Positions 1-9,309 of a DNA stretch of 64,000 nt are shown one piece after another. The stretch's first letter is position 1, and every line of letters starts with the position of its first letter. The translations under genes and the position numbers were made by a program. The notes below the pieces were generated by a model, which was given only the letters and a program-made list of their open reading frames with translations, made no database searches and had not been told where the DNA came from. The DNA comes from a gamma proteobacterium symbiont of Stewartia floridana (lineage in GTDB: Bacteria; Pseudomonadota; Gammaproteobacteria; Chromatiales; Chromatiaceae): positions 186,001-250,000 of the forward strand of contig NAUB01000019.1 of assembly GCA_003676145.1 (NCBI GenBank), read 5' to 3'.

Positions 1-1071
1 TCTCAGTGCGGGCAGACGACTGCGCAACTGTTCCGCCAGCCTGACACCCTCCCGTTCAGGCGCCTGCCCCAGGGTCACCAGATAGACGTCGGGAACCGGC
101 AGACGTTCCATCACATCGGTCTCCTCCAGCAGTGCGATCAACCGCTCCAGCCCCATCGCAAACCCAACCGCCGGGGTCTCTCTGCCTCCCAGCTGTTTCA
201 CCAGACCGTCGTAGCGACCGCCGGCACATACCGTACCCTGGGCGCCGAGGGCGTCGGTGATCCATTCGAACACGGTCCGGCTGTAGTAATCCAGGCCACG
301 TACCAGCCGGGGATTCTCCACATACGCCACGCCGGCATCATCCAGCCCCTGGCAGATTGCCTGATAGTGGGCAAGCGACTCTTCTCCCAGATGCTGCATC
401 AGGCTTGGCGCCTGGGCGATCAGCTCTGCCATGGCGGGATTTTTGCTGTCGAGTATCCGCAATGGATTGGTCTCCAGCCTGCGCTTGCTGTCCTCATCCA
501 GCAATTCCAGATGCTGTTTGAAGTAGTCGACCAGTTGATCCCGATACTCTGCCCGTTCTGCCGGCGTGCCCAGGGTGTTGATCTGCAGCTGCAGATCCTG
601 CAGACCCAATTCACGCCAGATCCTGGCGGTAATCAAAATCTGTTCAAGATCGATATCCGGCCCACTCATACCGAAGCTCTCAACCCCGATCTGATGAAAC
701 TGACGATAACGCCCCTTCTGCGGGCGTTCATGGCGAAACATCGGGCCCTGATACCAGAGTCTCTGGGTCTGGTTGAAGATCAGGCCGTGTTCCAGTCCGG
801 CCCGCACACAACCGGCGGTGCCCTCCGGACGCAGAGTAAGGCTGTCCCCATTGCGGTCCTCAAAGGTATACATCTCCTTCTCCACGATATCGGTCACCTC
901 GCCGATGGAGCGCTTGAAAAGGTCAGTCATCTCAACGATTGGCATACGGATTTCCGCATACCCATAACGGCTCAATACCGAGCGCACCCGGTCTTCGAGA
1001 AACTGCCAGACAGGGGTCTGCTGGGGCAGGATGTCCTTCATCCCGCGGATGGCCTGGATCTGCTTTGCCAT
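1..1071 (-). CDS. hisS: Histidyl-tRNA synthetase, partial (3' end outside window)
   Basis: The gene charges tRNA-His with histidine in the cytoplasm. From the start [10 protein letters not shown] the frame stays open for 357 codons to the left edge of the window, so the C-terminal anticodon-binding domain is only partly present. Visible signatures are the class II motif 2 region (LRPEGTAG followed by CVRAGLEH) and the histidine-specific motif [15 protein letters not shown]. The start at 1071 is the first ATG of the conserved N-terminus. Upstream lies rodZ, 134 bases away; in many gammaproteobacteria ispG sits between the two, but it is absent here. Identification is certain from the motifs; only completeness is unknown. 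Confidence 0.97.
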   Translation of the reverse strand, partial: MAKQIQAIRGMKDILPQQTPVWQFLEDRVRSVLSRYGYAEIRMPIVEMTDLFKRSIGEVTDIVEKEMYTFEDRNGDSLTLRPEGTAGCVRAGLEHGLIFNQTQRLWYQGPMFRHERPQKGRYRQFHQIGVESFGMSGPDIDLEQILITARIWRELGLQDLQLQINTLGTPAERAEYRDQLVDYFKQHLELLDEDSKRRLETNPLRILDSKNPAMAELIAQAPSLMQHLGEESLAHYQAICQGLDDAGVAYVENPRLVRGLDYYSRTVFEWITDALGAQGTVCAGGRYDGLVKQLGGRETPAVGFAMGLERLIALLEETDVMERLPVPDVYLVTLGQAPEREGVRLAEQLRSRLPALR

Positions 1072-1205
1072 TTGGACTCTAAATATGGATAAAAGCAGGC
1101 AAGATTAACATGTTATCCTGGCCTGGTGTACTCTCTCATGCGAATGGGTGAAATCCATGGGACAGCCAACGATCGGTCGCGAGCAGAGGGCTCCGGCAAA
1201 AACCG

Positions 1206-2228
1206 CTACAGCTGATCGGGGTCGAGGGTGAAGCGGGCCACTTTGCCGCGAGTGAATGGGGCGAGGTCGAATGGCTCACCGTCAATCGTCAGGGTCACGA
1301 CGGCCACATCGCCAAGCACCACACTGAACGGGCCATATTCGCTGCTCAGACGCCGCTTGGTGCCACTACGCATCTCACCGATGATCCTGGCTTTCCCATC
1401 CAGGCTTCTGACCTCGGTCCAGCATGGCCCCTCGAAGCTGAACAGAAGTGATTTTGAACGGCTCTCCACTGCTGGTGATTGTTCAACCACAGCGACAGGC
1501 TCAATCGGAGCAGGCTGCGTCTCCACGACCTCAGGTTCGGATTGGGGCTCAGCCGCAACTGGCGTCGGACTGCTTTGTTGCGATTGCGGATCGGCAGCTA
1601 TCGGCTCCTGCAAGGCTTCGCTCTGAGGGGGTGCAGCCATCTCCTCCAGCTCGGGCAGGGGATCATCCAGGAGAACCGGCTCGGCTTGTTGTTGATCCAC
1701 TGCATCGACCTGCCCAGTGGTATCAGCCGGCGGCTCCGCCATTGGCAACGCCTGCGATTGGCTCTCCTCAGTGATGGGAAAAGGTTCAGGCGGCTCCAGT
1801 TCGGCCCGGGTCTGCCACCAGAAGAAGAGCAGTGCAGCCAAAACGATGACAATGCCCCAGGTTACCAGACGCATCAAGCCATGACCGCTGTGCATGGTTT
1901 TGCCTTCAGCACGCTCAGGATTGTTCAGGACCGTCTGTTCCTCGAGTTCCGGAAAGAGTCGCTGATAGGCTGCGACAACCGCATCCTCTTGCAGACCGAC
2001 CAGACGGGCGTAGTTCCTGAGATAGCCCTGCACGAAAACCGGCCCTGGAAGATTGTCGTAATCGTCCCGCTCGAGGGCGTCAATGATATTGGATTGAAGG
2101 TGGAGTTGAGCCGCTACCGACGCGGCACTCATCTGCTGTCGCTCACGCGCCCTTTTCAGCAGTGAACCTGGTCCCTGCTCAGTGGCAGATACCGCTCTAT
2201 CCTGATCGTCATTTTCGGCTTGGTTCAT
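1206..2228 (-). CDS. rodZ: Cytoskeleton protein RodZ
   Basis: RodZ links the MreB actin-like filament to the elongation machinery and maintains rod shape. The 340-residue protein has the family's layout: an N-terminal cytoplasmic helix-turn-helix domain (about residues 20-85, with the motif DNLPGPVFVQGYLRNYA), one transmembrane helix at about 119-138, a long periplasmic linker rich in Pro, Glu and Gln (about 140-250), and a C-terminal DUF4115 domain (about 260-335, FEGPCWTEVRSLDG). Its start overlaps the pilW stop by four bases, which implies translational coupling in an rlmN-pilW-rodZ operon. Family assignment is firm. Confidence 0.95.
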   Translation of the reverse strand: MNQAENDDQDRAVSATEQGPGSLLKRARERQQMSAASVAAQLHLQSNIIDALERDDYDNLPGPVFVQGYLRNYARLVGLQEDAVVAAYQRLFPELEEQTVLNNPERAEGKTMHSGHGLMRLVTWGIVIVLAALLFFWWQTRAELEPPEPFPITEESQSQALPMAEPPADTTGQVDAVDQQQAEPVLLDDPLPELEEMAAPPQSEALQEPIAADPQSQQSSPTPVAAEPQSEPEVVETQPAPIEPVAVVEQSPAVESRSKSLLFSFEGPCWTEVRSLDGKARIIGEMRSGTKRRLSSEYGPFSVVLGDVAVVTLTIDGEPFDLAPFTRGKVARFTLDPDQL

Positions 2229-3013
2229 TGCACTTCTTCAGCTTGATAGAGCATCTGTATCTCTGGCGCATCAGGGAATTCGGCGAACAACTTCCCTCTG
2301 TATTCGTCCGCCTTGGCCAAATCCTTGAGTCTCTTCTCAATCTTTATACCGAGCAAAAGAGAGGCCGCAGAAGGCCTTGACTCACCGTGGTAGCGCTCCA
2401 GATATGCACGAGCGGAAAGGTCCTTCTGCTGCTCCAGTGACAGCTCTGCCATCTGATAAAGGGCCGTGGCGTATCTTGGATTGGCCGTCAACGCCCGACG
2501 ATAATAGTTTTCCGCTTTCAACTGGTCACCGGCACGCTCGCGACACAGCCCTGCATTGGTCAGCGCCACCCAGGGTGTGGGATAGAGCGGATTGGACAGA
2601 GCCCGCTGAAAATCGAACTCCGCATCCTCCAGTCTGCCCTGCTTACAGTAGAAACTGCCCCGGGCATTGCGGATATAGGGATCCTGCCCATCCAGCTTGA
2701 TCGCCTCTTCATAGTGAAATCCGGCCAGCTCTTGATTGCCAAGACGCTCATAGAGAATGGCGATGACATTGTGTGCCTGGGGATAATCATCATCGACCTT
2801 GATCGCTTTCTTGAGCTTTTTCAAAGCCACTGCGGATTGGCCGTCACGCATATACTCGATGCCCATATCCACATAGATCTTTGCCGGACTGTTACGCTTC
2901 TCCCGCCCCAGGCTACCGGTGGTATCGACACTCTTCTGTTGTGTGGCGCAACCTGACAGCAGCAGCACAAGGAGGGAGGTGAAGATCACCCGGCTAGCAG
3001 AGATTGATTTCAT
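2225..3013 (-). CDS. pilW: Type IV pilus biogenesis/stability lipoprotein PilW (PilF)
   Basis: This 262-residue protein is an outer-membrane lipoprotein pilotin that helps PilQ secretin multimers assemble. The N-terminus is a lipoprotein signal peptide with the lipobox LLSGC (Cys22). The rest consists of tetratricopeptide repeats, recognisable from patterns such as NVIAILYERLGNQELAGFHY and ALTANPRYATALYQMAELSL. Both ends overlap neighbours by four bases: the start overlaps the rlmN stop and the stop overlaps the rodZ start. Gene order and repeats agree with PilF/PilW of gammaproteobacteria. Other pilus genes are not in the window. Confidence 0.92.
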   Translation of the reverse strand: MKSISASRVIFTSLLVLLLSGCATQQKSVDTTGSLGREKRNSPAKIYVDMGIEYMRDGQSAVALKKLKKAIKVDDDYPQAHNVIAILYERLGNQELAGFHYEEAIKLDGQDPYIRNARGSFYCKQGRLEDAEFDFQRALSNPLYPTPWVALTNAGLCRERAGDQLKAENYYRRALTANPRYATALYQMAELSLEQQKDLSARAYLERYHGESRPSAASLLLGIKIEKRLKDLAKADEYRGKLFAEFPDAPEIQMLYQAEEVQ

Positions 3014-4107
3014 GAAACACCCTGTTTGAGACTGTCCAGCCGCTCAAAACGCAGCTGCCGACTGCTGCGGTCCCTCACCTTGCCGACCAACTGCCCGCAG
3101 GCGGCATCGATATCGTCGCCCCGGGTTTTACGGGTGGTGGCGATGATGCCCGAGCGTTTCAGCCGCATTCGGAAGGCTTCAACCCGTTCCGCCGGCGAGG
3201 CTTTGTAATCGGTACCCGGGAATGGATTGAACGGAATCAGATTGACTTTGGAGGGGGTTCCTTCCAACAGCCGTATCAAAGCCTTGGCATGGGCCAGGGA
3301 GTCATTCACTCCATCCAGCATGACATACTCCCAGGTCACCTTGCGTCGCTTGTCCCCGCGCACGAACTCACGGCAGGCGGGAATCAGCTCCTCCAGGGGA
3401 TATTTGCGGTTGATCGGTACCAGCTGATCGCGCAACTCATTGTCCGGTGCATGCAGGGAGACCGCCAGACTGATGTCACAGACCTCTTTGAGGCGTTGCA
3501 GACCTGGCACGATACCGGAGGTGCTGACGGTCACCCGGTATTTGGAGACCATATAGGCCAGATCATCCTGCATGATGTTCATGGCGGTGATCACCGCTTC
3601 CAGGTTGGCCAGTGGCTCACCCATTCCCATCATCACGATGTTGCTCGGCGGCTCACCCAGCTCACGTGCCGCCACCCAGACCTGGCCGATGATTTCAGCA
3701 ACCGTCAGGTTGCGATTGAAACCCTGTCTGGCGGTGGAGCAGAAGGAGCAATCCAGGGCACAGCCAACCTGGGAGGAGACGCAGATGGTGCTGCGCCCAT
3801 TATCCGGTATATAGACGGTTTCGATGCGTTGACCGTCCGCCAGCTCGAGCAGCCATTTACGGGTGCCATCCTGTGCCGGTTGTTCCAGCGCCAGCCTTGG
3901 AATCGTGATCTCAGCCACCTGCTGCAGCTGCTCCCGCAGGCGTTTCGAGATATCGGTCATGGCATTGAAATCCACAACCCCATGCTTGTGGATCCATTTG
4001 AATACATTGCGACCATGGAACGCCTTCGAGCCGAGCGCCACAAAAAAGCGCTCCATCTCTTGCAGATCGAGATTCAGAAGGTTGGTTTTTGTCACTTCGT
4101 TAGCCAA
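3010..4107 (-). CDS. rlmN: Dual-specificity 23S rRNA A2503 / tRNA A37 C2-methyltransferase RlmN
   Basis: RlmN is a radical SAM enzyme that methylates C2 of A2503 in 23S rRNA and of A37 in some tRNAs. The 365-residue protein has the radical SAM cluster motif CALDCSFC (Cys116, Cys120, Cys123), the SAM-binding GMGEPLAN, and a late cysteine in DIDAACGQL (Cys337) in the position of the methyl-carrying residue. It is the first gene of an rlmN-pilW-rodZ operon with four-base overlaps. The ndk gene, often upstream in relatives, is absent; relA lies 145 bases upstream instead. Confidence 0.96.
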   Translation of the reverse strand: MANEVTKTNLLNLDLQEMERFFVALGSKAFHGRNVFKWIHKHGVVDFNAMTDISKRLREQLQQVAEITIPRLALEQPAQDGTRKWLLELADGQRIETVYIPDNGRSTICVSSQVGCALDCSFCSTARQGFNRNLTVAEIIGQVWVAARELGEPPSNIVMMGMGEPLANLEAVITAMNIMQDDLAYMVSKYRVTVSTSGIVPGLQRLKEVCDISLAVSLHAPDNELRDQLVPINRKYPLEELIPACREFVRGDKRRKVTWEYVMLDGVNDSLAHAKALIRLLEGTPSKVNLIPFNPFPGTDYKASPAERVEAFRMRLKRSGIIATTRKTRGDDIDAACGQLVGKVRDRSSRQLRFERLDSLKQGVS

Positions 4108-4252
4108 TTCTGGTGGTTCGCATCCGAGTATGGTGATACCGGTTTCGAGGAAAACACATAAAATTACAGGGCGTTAGTTTAGACCTGCTGGAGCGGACTG
4201 GCAATTGCGCATGGTCAGTATGAGACGCCACACCGGATTTCCAGGTCACAGC

Positions 4253-6457
4253 TCACAGCAGTCGTTTCACCAGGTTGATATCCGGCAACTGCTCGATCTT
4301 GGACAATACCCGGCTCAACTGATTCATATCCTTGACCTCGATGGTAAAGCGCATGGTTGCGGTATCGGTCTTTCGGTCACTGTTGGTGTTGACACCAATC
4401 ACATCGATATTCTCATTGGTGAGGACCGCTGAGATATCCCTCAGCAAACCCTTTCTGTCACTCGCAGTGACCATGAAGTCCACCGCATACTGGGTCTCCT
4501 GCTGCTCATCGCTCCAGTGCACCGCCACCAGCCGGTCCTGTTCATCCTCAGGCATCGCCCGCACATTGGGACAGTCGCGCCGGTGAACCGTAACCCCGCG
4601 TCCACGGGTAACATAGCCGATGATGGCGTCGTAGGGGACGGGTTTGCAGCAGCGCGCGATCGTGGTCATCAGGTCATCAACCCCGGCAACCACCACTTCC
4701 CCCTTGGCCACCCCGGACGACTTGTTCGAATCGGGAATCGCCCTGGAACGGGGCGCCGGTTTCTCCCGTCCACCGAAACCGGCAACCTGGATTGGCGACA
4801 GATCGCCGCGACCGATGGCCGCGTAGACATCCTCCCCATGCTGCAGGTTATGTTTTGCCGCAACCTTCTCCAGATTGGGTTTTTCACTGATCGAGAGCCG
4901 GGTCATCTCCCGCTCCAGAGCAGAGCGCCCCAGCTCCACATGGTGTTCGTAATCGAGCTGCTTGAACCACTGCTTGACCCGGTTTCTCGCCTTCGAGCTG
5001 TGCAGATAACCCAGATGCGGATTGATCCAGTCGCGGCTTGGCGTGCCGTTCTTGGCTGTCAGAATCTCAATCGTCTCACCACTGCGCAGTGCACGGTTCA
5101 GCTGTACGATATGACCGTCCACCCTGGCGCCACGACAGGTATGGCCGATGTCGGTGTGGATCGAATAGGCAAAATCGAGGGGTGTCGAGTTCTTCGGCAG
5201 CTCGACCACCTTGCCCATCGGCGTCAACACATAGATACGGGTCGCCTCCATCTCCTGATCGAAGGCGTCCTGCAGTCCGTCGGTCTCCTCGCCAAAATCC
5301 TTCTTCTCCAGCCACTGCCGCATCCAGACGATACGCCGCTCAAAATCCTGATCCTGCTTCGCATCCTCCTTGTATCGCCAGTGGGCCGCAACCCCCAACT
5401 CCGCATGGTGGTGCATGTCCCGGGTGCGGATCTGAACTTCCAGGGTCTTCTCTTCCGGACCGATCACCGCAGTGTGAATTGAGCGATAGAGGTTAGCCTT
5501 CGGTGTGGCGATGTAGTCATCGAACTCACCAGGGATGTGTTTCCACAGCCCGTGCACCACACCGAGTGCCGCATAACATTGGGCAATGTCATCCACCAGT
5601 ACCCGCACCGCCCGCAGATCGAAAATCTGTTCGATATCGACCGCCTTGCGCTGCATCTTTTTCCAGATACTGAAGATATGTTTCGGACGACCGCTGATCT
5701 CCGCATGCACGCCGGCGGCAAGAAACTTCTCCTTGAGCAGCTCCATGACCTCTTTGATGAACAGTTCACGGTCGCTGCGGCGCCCATCCAGCTGACTGGC
5801 GATACGCTTGTAATCCTCGGGGTGGAGAAAACGCAGCGCCAGATCCTCCAGCTCCCATTTGACCTGCCAGATACCCAGTCGGTTGGCCAACGGGGCGTAG
5901 ATATCCTGGGTCTCTTTGGCCACGCGCCGACGCTGTTCAGGGGCGAGACTCCGCGCCGTGCGCATCAGATGCAGCTGCTCTGCAACCACCACCAGAATGA
6001 CCCTGACATCCTCAGCGATACCCAGCAACAGGCGACGCAGATTTTCCGCATGCTGCTGCGCCTCTTCCTCGGTAATCTCACGGGAGGTGTCGGTCAACAC
6101 ACCGATTCGCCCCAGATCGTCAACCATCTTGGCGGTGCTGGTGCCGACTTCAGCTTGCAGCTTTTCAAGACTCAGCTGGGGATCACTCAGCACCCCCAGC
6201 AGCATGGCGGCAGCAACTGTCTCCCGGTCCATATGCAGTTGGGCGAGAATCTCCGCCACACTCAGGGCATGACGTAACTGGCGCTCCCCGTCGACAGCCT
6301 GTCGTTTCGATTGAACCTGTAGAGCAATCTCGGCAGCCCCACGGAAGTAGTCCCGGTCATCTGCGTCGAACTCATCCGGCAGCATCTCCAGCCAGCGATC
6401 GATCGCCGGATGATCGATTGACTCCCCTTCAGGCAGACTGCTATTGGTAGTGACCAT
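4253..6457 (-). CDS. relA: (p)ppGpp synthetase RelA (GTP pyrophosphokinase)
   Basis: RelA makes (p)ppGpp on starved ribosomes in the stringent response. The 734-residue protein has, in order, a degenerate HD hydrolase domain (about 40-190), the synthetase domain (about 240-360, with FDDYIATPKANLYRSIHT), a TGS domain (about 400-465, RIYVLTPMGKVVELPKNSTP), a helical/zinc-finger region and a C-terminal ACT domain (about 655-734). In the HD domain the usual LHDVIED of hydrolase-active SpoT reads LLGVLSD, so hydrolysis is unlikely and RelA rather than SpoT is the better name. A DUF1015 gene lies 34 bases upstream in the same direction. Confidence 0.94.
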   Translation of the reverse strand: MVTTNSSLPEGESIDHPAIDRWLEMLPDEFDADDRDYFRGAAEIALQVQSKRQAVDGERQLRHALSVAEILAQLHMDRETVAAAMLLGVLSDPQLSLEKLQAEVGTSTAKMVDDLGRIGVLTDTSREITEEEAQQHAENLRRLLLGIAEDVRVILVVVAEQLHLMRTARSLAPEQRRRVAKETQDIYAPLANRLGIWQVKWELEDLALRFLHPEDYKRIASQLDGRRSDRELFIKEVMELLKEKFLAAGVHAEISGRPKHIFSIWKKMQRKAVDIEQIFDLRAVRVLVDDIAQCYAALGVVHGLWKHIPGEFDDYIATPKANLYRSIHTAVIGPEEKTLEVQIRTRDMHHHAELGVAAHWRYKEDAKQDQDFERRIVWMRQWLEKKDFGEETDGLQDAFDQEMEATRIYVLTPMGKVVELPKNSTPLDFAYSIHTDIGHTCRGARVDGHIVQLNRALRSGETIEILTAKNGTPSRDWINPHLGYLHSSKARNRVKQWFKQLDYEHHVELGRSALEREMTRLSISEKPNLEKVAAKHNLQHGEDVYAAIGRGDLSPIQVAGFGGREKPAPRSRAIPDSNKSSGVAKGEVVVAGVDDLMTTIARCCKPVPYDAIIGYVTRGRGVTVHRRDCPNVRAMPEDEQDRLVAVHWSDEQQETQYAVDFMVTASDRKGLLRDISAVLTNENIDVIGVNTNSDRKTDTATMRFTIEVKDMNQLSRVLSKIEQLPDINLVKRLL

Positions 6458-6491
6458 CTTTGTCGTTAGCGCCTATCTACTCAGCTCGATT

Positions 6492-7733
6492 TCAGTCAAG
6501 CACGTGACTGACCAGGCCATCCGCCAGCTTGGGTTCGAACCAGGTCGACTTGGGTGGCATCACTTCATCCGCATCGGCCACAGCCATCAGATCCTCCATG
6601 CGAGTGGGATAGAGCGAGAATGCGACCGCCATCTCTCCGGAGTCGACCCGTTTTTCCAACCCGGCCAGACCGCGGATACCGCCGACAAAATCGATTCGTG
6701 CATCACGCCGTGGATCGCTGATACCCAGCACCGGTTCGATCAGGTGGTTGGCCAGCAGGCTGACATCGAGCCTGGCCACCGGATCATCCGTCGGCACCTT
6801 GTCCTGATTGAGCGTCAACCGATACCACTGCTTGTCCAGGTACATACCGAACTCGGCCGGCTGTGCCGGCTTCACCGGCTGCTCGCTTGGGGCGACCTGA
6901 AAATCGCTCTCAAGGCTGGCGAGAAACGCCTCTTTATCGAGTCCATTGAGATCCTTGACCACCCGGTTGTAGTCCAGAATCTGCATCTGATTGTGGGGAA
7001 AGATGACACTCAGAAAATAGTTGTAAGACTCATCGCCATTGTGGTCTGGATTGGCCTCCTTGCGCGCTGCGCCAACCCTCGAACCAGCGGCTGAACGGTG
7101 GTGTCCATCGGCCACGTAGAGGGCCTCCATGGCGTCGAACAGCTGCGTCAGACGGGCCACGGTAGCGTCATCATCCAGCACCCAGATCTCGTGACGGACC
7201 TGATCCGCCGCGGTGACATCCATTGCCGGCTCGGCCTGGGAAACCTGACTCAGGATCTGGTCTACCTCTGGGGCACTCGGGTAGACGAGAAACACCGGCC
7301 CGGTCTGGGCATTCAGCGCATCCACCTGACGCACCCGGTCATCCTCTTTCGCCGGACGGGTGAACTCATGCTTCTTGATCCGGTTCTGGTCATAGGCGGC
7401 AACCGAGGCGGCCGCGGCGAGCCCGGTTTGAACATGCTCCCCCATGGTCAAGCGATAGACATAGTAACAAGGCTTGGTATCACGGATCAGAACCCCCTCC
7501 TGCTGCATCCTGGCAAGATTCTCGGCCGCCTTCTGATAGACCTCGGGGGCATACGGGTCTGTCCCCTGGGGCAGGTCGATCTCAGGTCTGGAGATATGCA
7601 GAAAGCTCCACTCCCGACCTTCTGCCATCTGCCGAGCTTCCGCCTCGTTCATGACATCATATGGCGGTGCGGCGACATCGGCGGCACGACCCTCGGCAGG
7701 ACGAAGTCCGGGAAAAGCTCTGATCAGCGGCAT
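6492..7733 (-). CDS. DUF1015 family protein
   Basis: The 413-residue product belongs to the DUF1015 family, whose biochemical role is not settled. It shows the family's N-terminal signature PLIRAFPGLRPAEGRAADVA followed by APPYDVMN, and a conserved ADGHHRSAA segment in the middle. I prefer the ATG at 7733 to an in-frame start 13 codons upstream because a good ribosome-binding site (GAGGAAG) precedes it and the conserved sequence begins at that Met. The gene is 34 bases upstream of relA and may share its transcript. Upstream is a gene-free kilobase of repeats. Confidence 0.9.
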   Translation of the reverse strand: MPLIRAFPGLRPAEGRAADVAAPPYDVMNEAEARQMAEGREWSFLHISRPEIDLPQGTDPYAPEVYQKAAENLARMQQEGVLIRDTKPCYYVYRLTMGEHVQTGLAAAASVAAYDQNRIKKHEFTRPAKEDDRVRQVDALNAQTGPVFLVYPSAPEVDQILSQVSQAEPAMDVTAADQVRHEIWVLDDDATVARLTQLFDAMEALYVADGHHRSAAGSRVGAARKEANPDHNGDESYNYFLSVIFPHNQMQILDYNRVVKDLNGLDKEAFLASLESDFQVAPSEQPVKPAQPAEFGMYLDKQWYRLTLNQDKVPTDDPVARLDVSLLANHLIEPVLGISDPRRDARIDFVGGIRGLAGLEKRVDSGEMAVAFSLYPTRMEDLMAVADADEVMPPKSTWFEPKLADGLVSHVLD

Positions 7734-8133
7734 GGGTTCTTCCTCATGGTCTGTAGGGCACATCTGGCCCAAGTGGTGTGCGAGGTGGGGATTGTTTCAA
7801 AAGAGATAAGGGGGAATCAAGGGATGGGCTCAATCGATGTCAGAAAAATCCTACCTGAAAGTGAGAACAAACCTGCATCTTATCCAGGGTTATTCACTTA
7901 GACTTTAACCGTCGCAGAGAAGGATGCCAAGGAGTGGTGCACATGAACATGGAAGTGAAGGACTGATACCATTTGCCAACCAATCAGTGCGACACAAGAT
8001 CCTGGTGCCCAAGGAGCGGGTGCCGGGGTTTTTTTATTGGGCGCCCGAAAAATCTCCGCTTCTGCATAACAAACAGCCCTGGTCGGATAGGAGAGTGCTG
8101 TAAAAGGCCCCATTCTACCATTGATGTCAGGGT

Positions 8134-8184
8134 GCAGGGTGGGACCCTGCCCCACCAAATAGGGCTTGATCAAGCACCATTCAG
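8134..8184. repeat. Short palindromic repeat, family B copy 1
   Basis: A GC-rich hairpin (GGTGGGACCCTGCCCCACC, 8138-8156) is followed by an AT-richer tail containing CTTGATCAAGCACCATTCA. The same hairpin-plus-tail occurs near 8491, 8724, 11844 and 26885. This copy has a slightly damaged hairpin, and its tail matches the 26885 copy best. Confidence 0.75.
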
Positions 8185-8253
8185 GTCTTTTATGAACACG
8201 GATAAACGCTAACAGTTGTTGAGTGACGGATAGGTCCGGAGCAGATAACCCAA

Positions 8254-8388
8254 GCCGCGAATGGACGCCAATCACCGCAAATTGTCGCAAACTAATCCCC
8301 GGATAGATTGAAGCGCAGGTTCAAGCCAATCCCAGGCACTGATTAAATCTGCGACACCTATTTGCGTTCATTCGCGTTCATTTGCGGA
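8254..8388. repeat. Imperfect palindromic element, family A copy 1
   Basis: The left arm (from about 8254, CGAATGGACGCCAATCACCG) pairs imperfectly with the right arm (about 8350-8388, GCGTTCATTCGCGTTCATTT) around a loop of about 55 bases. Related elements lie at 11405, 11963 and 38875. It has no coding capacity. It may be a REP- or MITE-like sequence, but no target duplication or transposase was identified. Confidence 0.75.
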
Positions 8389-8490
8389 CTGATATTAACA
8401 ACCGCCAAAGACACCACCACCAGAAACGACTACCTCTGAATCCCGTCCCGCTGCGAGCCCACTGCGGGCAGCAATAAAATCAGCGCGTCT

Positions 8491-8536
8491 GTGTTTGATC
8501 AAAGGTATTTGGTGGGGCATGGCCCCACCCTACGAC
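8491..8536. repeat. Short palindromic repeat, family B copy 2
   Basis: The sequence GTGTTTGATCAAAGGTATTT leads into the hairpin GGTGGGGCATGGCCCCACC, which has 8-bp arms and a 3-base loop. It lies inverted relative to the copies at 8134 and 11844 and forms the end of the first tandem unit. Confidence 0.8.
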
Positions 8537-8723
8537 TGGATTTATTGAAGCGCTGGTTCAAACCAATCCCAGGCACTGATTAAATTTGCGACATCTATTT
8601 GCGTTCATTCGCGTTCATTTGCGGACTGATATTAACAACCGCCAATGAAACCACCACCAGAAACGACTACCTCTGAATCCCGTCCCGCTACGAGCCCACT
8701 GCGAGCAATGAAATCAGCGCGTC

Positions 8724-8770
8724 TGTGTTTGATCAAAGGTATTTCGTGGGGCATGGCCCCACCCTACGAC
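8724..8770. repeat. Short palindromic repeat, family B copy 3
   Basis: This is the same element as at 8491, ending the second tandem unit. It lies just beyond the folK stop codon, so in the minus direction its hairpin could be included in the folK mRNA 3' end, but it lacks a U-tract and is not a standard terminator. Confidence 0.8.
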
Positions 8771-8778
8771 TGAGGCAT

Positions 8779-9309
8779 CTACTCCATTGGCGTCCGATCC
8801 TCTCTCTCCAGATCCAGCACCACAGGCCACAACGCCTGTCCGGAATGATCAAATCCCCGCCACAGCTGCTGATAGCTCTTGCCCTCCTCAGGGTGCACCT
8901 CATCTGCCGCCACTTCCGAGAGGGGCAGCAATACAAAGGCATAGCGCAAGATCTCATCTCTCGGCAAACGGATACCATCGCGCTCGATGATCTGATCGCC
9001 GTAGGTCAACAGGTCGATATCCAGGGTTCTGGCGGCAAACCGTTCTTCACTGCGCACCCGGCCATGACGTTGCTCAATCTCTTTCAATCGGTGATTCACA
9101 GCCTCTGGCGATAAGCTGGTATGGATGCCAACCACCAGATTGAGAAAGTTCTCTCCGGCAAATCCCACCGCTTCACTCTCATATACCGTTGAAATGGTCA
9201 GCTTGCCAAAATGCTGCCGCAAATCTGCGATGGCGCTGGGAAGATATCGACGTGGCGACTGATTGCTGCCAAGGCTTAGCCAAGCCCTGACCCGGGCACT
9301 GTCAGTCAC
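8779..9309 (-). CDS. folK: 2-amino-4-hydroxy-6-hydroxymethyldihydropteridine pyrophosphokinase
   Basis: FolK transfers pyrophosphate from ATP to 6-hydroxymethyl-7,8-dihydropterin in folate synthesis. The 176-residue protein has the N-terminal SLGSNQSPRRYL and the signature RTLDIDLLTYGDQ, which carries the magnesium-binding aspartates. Length is normal for the family. It begins inside the end of folB (8-base overlap), so the two folate genes are probably cotranscribed. The stop is followed directly by repeats. Confidence 0.95.
   Translation of the reverse strand: MTDSARVRAWLSLGSNQSPRRYLPSAIADLRQHFGKLTISTVYESEAVGFAGENFLNLVVGIHTSLSPEAVNHRLKEIEQRHGRVRSEERFAARTLDIDLLTYGDQIIERDGIRLPRDEILRYAFVLLPLSEVAADEVHPEEGKSYQQLWRGFDHSGQALWPVVLDLEREDRTPME

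Larger units (their letters stand above)
8307..8772. repeat. Tandem duplication of a roughly 235-bp unit
   Basis: Two successive copies, about 8307-8538 and 8544-8772, are nearly identical over their whole length, offset by 234-237 bases with a few substitutions and small indels. Each copy runs from the right half of a family A palindrome, through a segment containing AATCCCGTCCCGCT, to a family B hairpin. The second copy ends six bases before the folK stop codon region. Confidence 0.85.
7734..8778. other. Gene-free 1-kb region filled with repeats
   Basis: No credible gene lies between DUF1015 and folK. The left third (to about 8130) is AT-richer unique sequence that must carry the DUF1015 promoter. 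The rest holds two kinds of short palindromic repeats and a tandem duplication, listed separately. Open frames here lack ribosome-binding sites and cross the repeats, so they are left out. Confidence 0.75.

Noticed and set aside
367-1092. 241-codon plus-strand frame
   Set aside because: It is antisense to hisS, whose motifs are unmistakable.
8003-8040. GC-rich stretch followed by seven T's, resembling a terminator
   Set aside because: The GC-rich part contains direct, not inverted, repeats (GGTGCCC and GGGTGCC), so no stable stem forms, and no plus-strand gene ends there.
7898-8290. 130-codon frame on the minus strand
   Set aside because: It crosses a family B and a family A repeat, has no ribosome-binding site and shows no protein family features.
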